A stretch of DNA of 28,794 nucleotides from positions 1 through 28,794 of the IMG/VR virus record IMGVR_UViG_3300023116_000244, one strand, 5' to 3'. The notes beneath the pieces are model-generated. The model worked only from the letters and a program-made list of their open reading frames with translations. It was not told the DNA's origin and searched no databases. A program made the translations under genes and the position numbers. Positions 23,401 to 28,794 of this stretch are shown piece by piece. Each line of letters starts with the position of its first letter. Within the stretch, counting starts at the first letter, position 1. Origin of the DNA: a virus.

Positions 23401-26150
23401 CACAGTTGCAACAAGGTAGGAACTTATTACTTGAACAAGAAAAAGAAAATGCTCAAAAAATTAGAGAAGAATTAGACCTTGCTGCATTAGAGCTAGATAA
23501 ATTTAATCAAACTTTAACAGAAAACTTTAACAAAGTTAGAAATACATTATCACAAATATTTAGTGATATGCCTGTACAGGTTAAGAAGAGTATTAAGAGA
23601 ATAACTGAAGAGTTAATGGTCAAGGGTGCACTTGCTAGAAACTTTGAAAATATGATTAAGAGATTGTCAACTTTTGCACCAGTATTAGCTGAACAGCTAT
23701 CAAAAGAAGGACCTAAAGTTGCTCAAATTGTTAGAAACTTCTTAAAGGATAGAACTATGGCTCAAGTAGCTGAGTCAGGACTTATAAATCTATTCCCAGA
23801 AGGTGCTAGCGAAATAGGTGTCAAATCTGACCAATTAGAAGAACTTAAGAAAAATGGACTTGAAATCGGTTCAGCAATGGCTGATGGTATTTTATTGGGT
23901 TTACATAAGAGAGGTCAAATAGCACTACCTAACACACTTGTAATGTTATTAAATAATACTGTACAAGCTGGTGTTGATGCTATGGGTATTAGGTCACCAT
24001 CAGGTGTTACAAGAGATTTGATTGGTACCCCAATGATTGAAGGTATTGTATCTGGTTTAGCTGATACTGATACTATTAAAAATGCTATCAAAGGCACTAT
24101 GGATAAAGCTGTAATGGATGCTAGCAAATATGTTGAAGAACTTGACAAATATTATTATGCAACTACAAATCAAGCATTAGATGAAATGTCAGAAGCTTTT
24201 GATGCTTTATTTGGATTTACAAGTGCTCAAAGAGATTTAGTACAAGCTAATTACGCTGTTCAAAAATCTGAACAAGCACTTATGGCTACAAGAAGAGAAA
24301 TAGCTAGCTGGTCAGATAGATACTTAAAGAACCAAAAAGAATTACAACGATTAGAAGTTGAGGGTAGAAAAGGAAATATTACAGGTTCTGAAGAATTATC
24401 TATATTAAAACAAAAAGTAGCTTTACAAGATATGCTAGACAGGGCACAAGGTAAAAGAAGTGCTAGAGATAAATTAGCAATTGCTAACGCTGAAGAAGAA
24501 TTAGACAAACTTAAATTAGCAGCTGAAGCAGGAATTGTTTCCTCATTAGAAGTTGATGCTGCTGAAGAATCATTAGCAGAGTTAAAAGGTGATAACTTAA
24601 GTATTGATGAGCAAAGAATTGTAGTATTGGAATTAGCTGAAGCTAACAGAGAATTACAAAATACTGAAGATAAAGCTAAAGAAACTTCTGATGAATTAAT
24701 TGCTGCTAGACAGACTGCCATACAATTAACTGATGAACAGGCTAATGCTAATTATGAACTGGAAATTGCTTATGATAACTTAGAAGCTGCTGTTGAGGGT
24801 GTTTACTTAGCAGAACATAAATATGAAAAAGCAAGAGATAAATTTACTGAATTTGTTGCAACTTCACCTGAATTATTTGATGCACTAATAGAAGGTTATG
24901 GTGGTGTAGGTTCTCACATAGATACAGTAATTCAAAAAACAAAAAATATGGCTTCACAAACTAAAACTGCAATGGATTCTGCTATTGATAGCGTAAGAGC
25001 TTATTTACACGAACTTGCTAGAGCAGATGCTGAAGGAATGTTAGAGTACCATCCTAGTGATTTATCAAAAGGACAACAACTAGCACAAAAGGAATTTGCA
25101 AACTTTGAAGAATTTCTTGATTTATCTGGATTTGGGGGAACTCAATTTAAAGGTGAATTAATGAACGCTATTCAAACTAATAAAGTTGGTGCAAACTTAC
25201 CAGGAGCTAAAAATCAGTTTGCAGATGATACTGAATATCAACTTGGAATTAATCAAGCAGAAAGACTTATTCAAGCTAAAGATGATAAAGTTTTAGGTGA
25301 AACAAAAGGTAGGAGATATGAATTTGTTAGAGCAATGGAAGGTTTATTAGGTGTTCCATTTACATTATTTGAAAGTGGTGAATATGGTACTTCAGAAGAA
25401 GCATTGAAAAAACAAAATTTAGAATACTTAATACCTGAGTTAGCTAATAGAGGTGTATTAATATTTGATACTTCTCAAAAACTTAAAGACTATGAAGAAG
25501 ATTTTTCAAGAAATGTTGTTGCTGGTGTAACTCAAGCAGGATACAATCCTATTACTGGTAGACAAAGTTATGGTGGTCAAACAGAAACATATGAAGCTGA
25601 TTATCTACCAAAATATATAAAAGCATTGGGTGATTGGACTAAAGTGACAGGTATTAATTATCCAACAAAAGTTCAAGATTTACTAAATGAGATAGGTTTT
25701 TCTAACTCATCTAATGCTGAAAATTATTACTATCAAATGAAAAATAAAATTGGAAATCGTAATAATTTACCTCCAAATGAAAAAAATGTTTTAGATAATT
25801 ATTTTTTGAAATTAGCAGGTGCTTTGGACAGTTACCTAAAAATGATTGGTATGAAAAATACTGCTGTAGTAAAAGGTTTTAAATATGGTGGTAATGTTAG
25901 ACCTTTCCAAAGAGCATTAGTTGGTGAATATGGACCTGAATTTATACAAGCTCTTCCTCAAGGTGGTTTAAGAGTAACACCACAAGGTTCTGGTGCAGGT
26001 AGTAGTATGGTTGTAGAAAACTTAAATGTACAAGTTACTGGCGTACCAAGTGACCCAATACAAGCAAGAAAAGCAGCACAGCAAATACAAAAAGCTCTTG
26101 TTAACTTACAAAAAGAGGGTTCAGTTGGTACAGGTATGAGGAGAAATTAA
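17406..26150 (+). CDS. Tail tape measure protein
   Basis: This 2914-residue protein is the largest gene here. Residues 75-345 are the TP901-type tape measure core (FEDSFAGIKKTLNFT, IGEIGGQLGIQASQIGKFVD, LEQLGLSQQRTVRALRAL). Residues about 595-1420 are almost pure charged heptad coiled coil. Residues 1576-1605 are a hydrophobic, Met/Ala-rich segment (GAAIMGLVANMAIMAAMSAA) able to cross a membrane. MGIRSPSGVTRDLIG near 2192 and the second coiled coil (2276-2480) are followed by the usual closing ALVGEYGPEFIQALPQGG (2837-2854). This protein fixes tail length and is ejected ahead of the DNA. AGGAAG precedes the ATG. No lytic enzyme motif was recognised in it. Confidence 0.96.
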   Translation: MVTAKDAKVVVSLDFQANGQSLGRAVRDIEKNLNALQRRSAQVGKSMSGIIPAFAATGAAAFSAYKFATSAAIQFEDSFAGIKKTLNFTEGAAVSAEKKFKNLSDEIRDIAKTTPIATNELNKIGEIGGQLGIQASQIGKFVDTISKLTVATNMGAEDAAFAISRLANITGTAEKDIDNLASTLVRLGNEFAATESEIINTALGIATAMESLESPITNSAVDAMALATALKAVGVQSQSGATAVQRALDVMGKAVVGGGKELAVFAKISGLTIQGFEELALVDPAQAFLAFLNGLRDISNSGGDTITMLEQLGLSQQRTVRALRALAFASDDVERALKSANEEFVINNALNSEAEKRYQTTTSQIGILRNNINDIGIELGSQTLPVLNRFISGITTIAKAKTADNITDMIKKFGILAISLNTVVQALKNVQRNMSMMVGAGKGGQGAFFADFFRGRQTNASANASAQIEMLRKEFLETLDATYLKELKHTEPHQIGALKAQYRNLQASAAPGNLQFLNENNLDGTFKAFLGTNRDTLLQVLQSQGLDTKDVDSVIRRAANEGIDVFKDTSNYDLDNLDDFQKKHINYRNQVKDSITDQIADQTKLTELTQVRNSLLDDELDLKQKGKDLDFEARKSLNALQIEVEELNRLQEQDVKEYEAKTEEIEKQTKLQKDFANMTKEQQAAARKNLESLEESSSLITRTITENKKEIAKIEEAKGKGKATDADLARSKELTYQNKLLREQEGLLRQDIKVAEGILGTFEQSTEFLEEEQKTLKNVINDRKKELSLLRLRQDLLLGDETGLENREKKITGRGKDAAISSEVMAAASGYEVFDSDQKLFQKVEKEKQLYNELSEDMYNLSNQYMELSKRKAEGLATPEDLERLAQLNTDLEQLDPILKNQRQTYLSLQDTLDDTITNTEGYVKLLKTFEETQSDIVGAGAQKKIKEGVDLDKIGGFDVRDAVKNLDTYITDIDTNSENLKNRLQSIGDEIEALTKRNAKLNDDIAEAAVDPRKQVSEADLDELVANNEKIQKLKDKELTIDEALTLNSEKRAKADSERLRYEKAIADIKEKSKEGVFDKEGTEVGELKQRLRDEATKLEEERIGLTRDKNAMDDKFFERPDVIDQQGKIEAINRGIADEVSLKQKSREQSKKIINDAKQEIQGLEDKISANKTYIEDNQKLLDDNLIAEKEKARVQKNIKDFNQQNIEMLSEIEAKNSEIARAEKDYEKVKNSADKKNKQLNQQKADIEAEIEKKRAKNNTAEAKLNEILERQKKNKQDINKLDSETLTPQKFEDLQIEEYNREEQKRINDRAVARGKEVDKMSKALLELREITQEETLHGKQIKNNNKLQEIQAQKLQTVNQLIKDNIKSGQLTPQQAESIVRMIDTGQIGEVIDELGQIQSISDMFGEKGMDKRNFFDRFKLRPETVEGIRNIREEINNVGTGLFGLGNKFKNFGQKLVDGTIRPLESLQIRLLKTGFGISKLVTKIFKLQELPFRQGFSRLASYLIDNFEKNSKHINFFTQNVGRMIKMVGRGIKFLGLFGKNMDNLAQKFVTSNKLTPQMIRMMVKLTTVIRGVGAAIMGLVANMAIMAAMSAAMTAFFKVSENANKSQAAIDGIRGSLDDLFGDRQSLVGQKANVNVLTELLDEYKNKGTEFAEVTQAIADRLDEAESNLLKQEIEYNKKLGDIVQTTLFDSKVLGDNADVQKFLSAVGDLAGTTIDLRGTRELFFDDLFQGIGAQVADIPTTGQLTPRDILESFVDVNSFSKSSRQIFGILLEGLEDSYDLIYDAPGTGSRNFFSVSQQNLKEFMKEFEVSNNKFLGFGGDGIFSRDADKEGYFDSKGFDNYTKNLDANLQSMADQIDVTLGPDFIKIDKVSALGFRDELAMITKESVAAFLQETDGALSATDLKAGQIFLDNLIGGLRSDGTEQFKKDLVTMFASGNVIVEQAFQEMSDGKSLIAEIQTQAMLAEMKQLQNEGFIGVIVDPAKNFAQARAQLQQGRNLLLEQEKENAQKIREELDLAALELDKFNQTLTENFNKVRNTLSQIFSDMPVQVKKSIKRITEELMVKGALARNFENMIKRLSTFAPVLAEQLSKEGPKVAQIVRNFLKDRTMAQVAESGLINLFPEGASEIGVKSDQLEELKKNGLEIGSAMADGILLGLHKRGQIALPNTLVMLLNNTVQAGVDAMGIRSPSGVTRDLIGTPMIEGIVSGLADTDTIKNAIKGTMDKAVMDASKYVEELDKYYYATTNQALDEMSEAFDALFGFTSAQRDLVQANYAVQKSEQALMATRREIASWSDRYLKNQKELQRLEVEGRKGNITGSEELSILKQKVALQDMLDRAQGKRSARDKLAIANAEEELDKLKLAAEAGIVSSLEVDAAEESLAELKGDNLSIDEQRIVVLELAEANRELQNTEDKAKETSDELIAARQTAIQLTDEQANANYELEIAYDNLEAAVEGVYLAEHKYEKARDKFTEFVATSPELFDALIEGYGGVGSHIDTVIQKTKNMASQTKTAMDSAIDSVRAYLHELARADAEGMLEYHPSDLSKGQQLAQKEFANFEEFLDLSGFGGTQFKGELMNAIQTNKVGANLPGAKNQFADDTEYQLGINQAERLIQAKDDKVLGETKGRRYEFVRAMEGLLGVPFTLFESGEYGTSEEALKKQNLEYLIPELANRGVLIFDTSQKLKDYEEDFSRNVVAGVTQAGYNPITGRQSYGGQTETYEADYLPKYIKALGDWTKVTGINYPTKVQDLLNEIGFSNSSNAENYYYQMKNKIGNRNNLPPNEKNVLDNYFLKLAGALDSYLKMIGMKNTAVVKGFKYGGNVRPFQRALVGEYGPEFIQALPQGGLRVTPQGSGAGSSMVVENLNVQVTGVPSDPIQARKAAQQIQKALVNLQKEGSVGTGMRRN

Positions 26151-27499
26151 TGGCTAATCAAGTTCATGTTGGACAACTTAGTATCACATCACCATCTGGA
26201 ATAACTTTTAACTCTACAGATGGTGGTAGAGATTTACAAATACAAGGTTCTATTGGTGGTACTGCTGTAACTATGGACCACATTAAATACATAAGAGATG
26301 AATTAGTTTCACTCGCAGCATATGGTTTGGTTGTTCCATTCAGATATGATGGGGATAGTTCTTATGATGGATATGTAAGAGTTCAAAGTAGTTCAATTAA
26401 TACAACTAGATATACCTTGGGTGGTTTTAAATACAATATACAATTTGAATATTTAGGAAGAAGTGGTGAAATACAGTTTGAATCAAGATTTACAGGTGCA
26501 GTATTAGATAATGACCATAGTGTCAGCTCAACAACAAATCAATTTCATTGTCCACCATCAAATCATTATAACTATTATCACGCTGGTCAACCAGTGGATG
26601 GTACTAGATTAGCTAAAGATTTAACAAGTTCCTCTACTGGTGCTACAACAACTTTAAGACTAAAGACAGATAGTAATTTAAGAGATTTTAATGCTACATA
26701 CCATGTTGAACCTTCAGATTATTACAAAGGTGCTTGCAGAATATCAACTGGTACTTATTATGATGGATTTTCAAGAAATGCAGATGGTTCAAAAACATTT
26801 GATGATACTGCTTTAGAGGTAAGATGTGGTCTGTTTTCTAAAAATAAACCTACTGACTTAGTTTTAGAAAATGGTTTAGTAAAAATAGAATTTGAAAATT
26901 CAACTACACAAGCATTGTTTACAACTTATATATTTGATGTTTCAGACTATCAAACAAGTAAAGAATGGGCATTTAGTAGAGGTGCACCAAATGGTTCCGA
27001 CCAATTAGGTGATAACTATCAAGGGTGGAGAACTATGCAAATAATTAAAAACCATCCTGAGTGTGCTACTGTTAGGCTTACAAGTTATCTTAACTCTGAT
27101 TCTAAAGATGGAAGATTAGTTGTAGATTTCACTTTAAGAAGAGGTGCTCATCATGTTTCTATCGTTGCCAATCAACATACTGCAAGTAGGTTTAATTTAT
27201 CATTAGCAACAGCATCAGGAACAAATGCAAGTACTGGAACAGGTTACATTATTGATGGTAGCTCTAGTCCAGAAGATGGAAATAAATGGATATTAGGTAG
27301 TCCAGATAGTGCATCTAGTTCACTAAACTTTGATGTAGCAAGGGAAATGATGTATAAAAGTGGCTCTCAAATGAAAGCATTTATTGGATATGAATTAGCT
27401 CAAGAAGATGGTTCTATCAATGATTCAGATGACGCTGTAGATATTAGAGACCAATACTTTGATAATGTATACGAATACCAAAAGTTGATAAAAGCATAA
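26150..27499 (+). CDS. Distal tail protein (Dit-like)
   Basis: This 449-residue protein starts one base inside the tape measure stop, with GAGGAG upstream. The N-terminal 115 residues (VGQLSITSPSGITFNSTDGG, VSLAAYGLVVPFRYDGDSSY, GGFKYNIQFEYLGRSGEIQF) match the ring-forming domain of Dit proteins at the tail tip: a Val-Pro-x strand, an aspartate loop, then a G-x-[FY]-x-[YV] strand. The rest (120-449) is a strand-rich, Ser/Thr/Gly-rich domain that may be a carbohydrate-binding insertion. Order after the tape measure fits Dit. The call is moderate for the C-terminal part. Confidence 0.7.
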   Translation: MANQVHVGQLSITSPSGITFNSTDGGRDLQIQGSIGGTAVTMDHIKYIRDELVSLAAYGLVVPFRYDGDSSYDGYVRVQSSSINTTRYTLGGFKYNIQFEYLGRSGEIQFESRFTGAVLDNDHSVSSTTNQFHCPPSNHYNYYHAGQPVDGTRLAKDLTSSSTGATTTLRLKTDSNLRDFNATYHVEPSDYYKGACRISTGTYYDGFSRNADGSKTFDDTALEVRCGLFSKNKPTDLVLENGLVKIEFENSTTQALFTTYIFDVSDYQTSKEWAFSRGAPNGSDQLGDNYQGWRTMQIIKNHPECATVRLTSYLNSDSKDGRLVVDFTLRRGAHHVSIVANQHTASRFNLSLATASGTNASTGTGYIIDGSSSPEDGNKWILGSPDSASSSLNFDVAREMMYKSGSQMKAFIGYELAQEDGSINDSDDAVDIRDQYFDNVYEYQKLIKA

Positions 27500-28191
27500 T
27501 GTCAGTAACAGAAAAATTAATGGCTCAAGGTAGTTTTAATCTAAGATTAGATTATAACAAAACACCTAACTCAATATTAAATACAATTGATGCATGGGAC
27601 CAAATTGTAATAATTCCACAAAGAGTTGCTGAAAGCGAACTAAATGATAGTGCTATGTTGAATAGTGCTGATTATGTAGGTGTTATAACTGGATTAGGAC
27701 TTGGAGATGATTCAATTGAAATAAATGGTGCTGGTCTAGGTACTTATTTAGGAGATGGCGATACTAGAGGTCTACCTATATCTGATAAAGGTGGCGTATC
27801 TTCAATGAGAAAATATACAAATAAATCATTAGAGTATGTGCTAGACAATTATGATGATGGAGAGCCATATGGTCTATTAAGAGATGGTTCTACAGGTGGT
27901 AAAAGAGCTATTAGAGCTGGTACAATTACAAATCCTTCAAAAGAACAAACTGACTTACTTTTAAATTTTGATGGCACAAATGGTGACAAAGCTACAACTG
28001 ATGCAACTAAAAGAAAACACGATGTTGAATTTTATGGAAACGCACAATTAAGTAGCACACAATCTAAATTTGGTGGAACAAGTCTATATTTAGATGGTCA
28101 GAGGTCTTATTTAGAAGTCGACTATTCCTATCATTTTCAATTAGAGAGTGAAGACTTTACTATTGAATGGTGGGAATATAGGGAGGCTTAA
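27499..28191 (+). CDS. Tail hub-like protein ending in a truncated LamG domain
   Basis: This 230-residue protein has residues 1-150 like the first domain of siphovirus hub/Tal proteins (GSFNLRLDYNKTPNSILNTI, DAWDQIVIIPQR, ADYVGVITGLG, IEINGAGLGTYLGDGDTRGL). Residues 151-230 follow the opening of a LamG/concanavalin-like domain: LLLNFDGTNGDKATTD, VEFYGNAQLSSTQSKFGGTS, LYLDGQRSYLEV, FTIEWWEY. Such domains usually need about 150-200 residues, but here the frame ends after about 80, with TAA sharing a base with the next ATG. No ribosome binding site is obvious, so coupling to the gene before is likely. Incomplete as a lectin unless completed by another chain. Confidence 0.65.
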   Translation: MSVTEKLMAQGSFNLRLDYNKTPNSILNTIDAWDQIVIIPQRVAESELNDSAMLNSADYVGVITGLGLGDDSIEINGAGLGTYLGDGDTRGLPISDKGGVSSMRKYTNKSLEYVLDNYDDGEPYGLLRDGSTGGKRAIRAGTITNPSKEQTDLLLNFDGTNGDKATTDATKRKHDVEFYGNAQLSSTQSKFGGTSLYLDGQRSYLEVDYSYHFQLESEDFTIEWWEYREA

Positions 28192-28794
28192 TGCCACAAT
28201 TTGATTTAGCAAACGCAAACTTAAGTTTAGATGGATTACAGGCTGTTAAAGACAGAATTGGATTTGTTCCTTTTGTTTATGACACAGGTTATCCAGTTAA
28301 TGGTAATTATATTGATAATGACCCAGTTCCTTCAGGTTCAACAATATATGCAGAAAGTGTTTCAGGTCGTGTTCCTTTTGACCCAGATTTTCACGATGGA
28401 GTAAGAGGTAACTTAGTTGTAGGTTATGGTCATACATACAGAAACGAAGGTGCTATACACAGAGGTTCTGATTCTTTATTTTATGACTTTTATGGTTTAT
28501 ATGTAAATGATACATTTGAAATTAATACAGTAGATTACAGTTTCCCAATACAATATGGAGATATATATGCCACTACTGATAGTGGTGGTAATTGGCTTGA
28601 TTCAAGTGGTACTGTTCAAACTAGGGGTATAAGAGTTTCTTATACAGGTGATGATAGTTCTGATAACAATATGAGATTTTCTGAGTCTATTGCTAGTACA
28701 TTACTTTCAGAAGATTTAGTAGGTTACATAGCAAAAGTTAAATCTATATTTGAAGATTATGTTGATGCTTTTCCTTATGACACAACATTAGCTC
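28191..28794 (+). CDS. Minor tail / baseplate protein, partial
   Basis: ATG at 28191 with AGGGAGG upstream (28179-28185) opens a frame that is still open at the window edge, 201 codons read. It starts MPQFDLANANLSLDGLQAVK and contains VSGRVPFDPDFHDGVRGNLV, GYGHTYRNEGAIHRGS and FYGLYVNDTF. The composition is strand-rich, aromatic and low in Lys, like receptor-side tail proteins. I do not recognise the family. Its place after the hub-like gene suggests a baseplate or tip component. Confidence 0.7.
   Translation, partial: MPQFDLANANLSLDGLQAVKDRIGFVPFVYDTGYPVNGNYIDNDPVPSGSTIYAESVSGRVPFDPDFHDGVRGNLVVGYGHTYRNEGAIHRGSDSLFYDFYGLYVNDTFEINTVDYSFPIQYGDIYATTDSGGNWLDSSGTVQTRGIRVSYTGDDSSDNNMRFSESIASTLLSEDLVGYIAKVKSIFEDYVDAFPYDTTLA

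Noticed and set aside
24260-24721. 153-codon reverse frame inside the tape measure gene
   Set aside because: It is a low-complexity Ser/Leu/Ala shadow of the coiled-coil coding sequence, like the other long reverse frames at 19163-19543 and 20501-20935.
1-28794. CRISPR array, integrase/attachment site, or toxin-antitoxin pair
   Set aside because: No regularly spaced repeats, recombinase motifs or long direct repeats were seen. The two small genes at 10609 and 10758 show no known toxin or antitoxin pattern.

Overview
This window is the late structural module of a tailed, long-tailed (siphovirus-type) bacteriophage with an HK97-like head. The DNA is strongly A+T-rich (about one third G+C by eye). 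Almost every gene reads left to right with 1-base stop/start overlaps or very short gaps. A WhiB-family gene at the left edge points to an actinobacterial host, because WhiB proteins are confined to Actinobacteria and their phages. The low G+C suggests a low-GC aquatic actinobacterium (the marine Actinomarinales fit best), but that host assignment is inference. No integrase, repressor, tRNA, rRNA, CRISPR array or insertion sequence was seen.

Layout. 1-783: whiB-like gene, a previously easy-to-miss 52-residue gene on the opposite strand (384-542), a clear rho-independent terminator (647-689), and a G+C-rich island of hairpins (705-755). 784-3800: glycosyltransferase, HNH endonuclease, zinc ribbon protein, a small coiled protein and the large terminase. 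3800-8865: portal protein with a long C-terminal fusion, prohead protease with an acidic tail, major capsid protein, then a UUCG-loop terminator (8893-8915). 8955-9915: small capsid-adjacent protein and head-tail connector. 9919-11006: an accessory insert with an HTH/double-zinc-ribbon gene, a sigma-A-type promoter, a 49-residue TTG-start gene and an 82-residue gene. 11044-15651: head-closure protein, a giant 1248-residue neck-position protein and tail terminator. 15659-17406: small tail-region gene, major tail protein and the tail assembly chaperone pair joined by a -1 ribosomal frameshift at C CCA AAA. 17406-28794: a 2914-residue tape measure protein, a distal tail protein, a hub-like protein ending in a half LamG domain, and a partial gene running off the right edge.

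The genes together make DNA packaging machinery (terminase, HNH), a capsid matured by the S78-type protease, a neck of connector/closure/terminator proteins, and a tail whose predicted length from the tape measure is about 0.4 micrometre. The most unusual points are: three genes that lack a ribosome binding site and instead have a -10 box (TANNNT) exactly 6 bases before ATG, consistent with leaderless mRNAs; the portal fusion with an internal ribosome binding site; the oversized neck protein, which looks like a gp10-type domain carrying a big insertion and tail; and the promoter-driven accessory genes inside the head-tail block.
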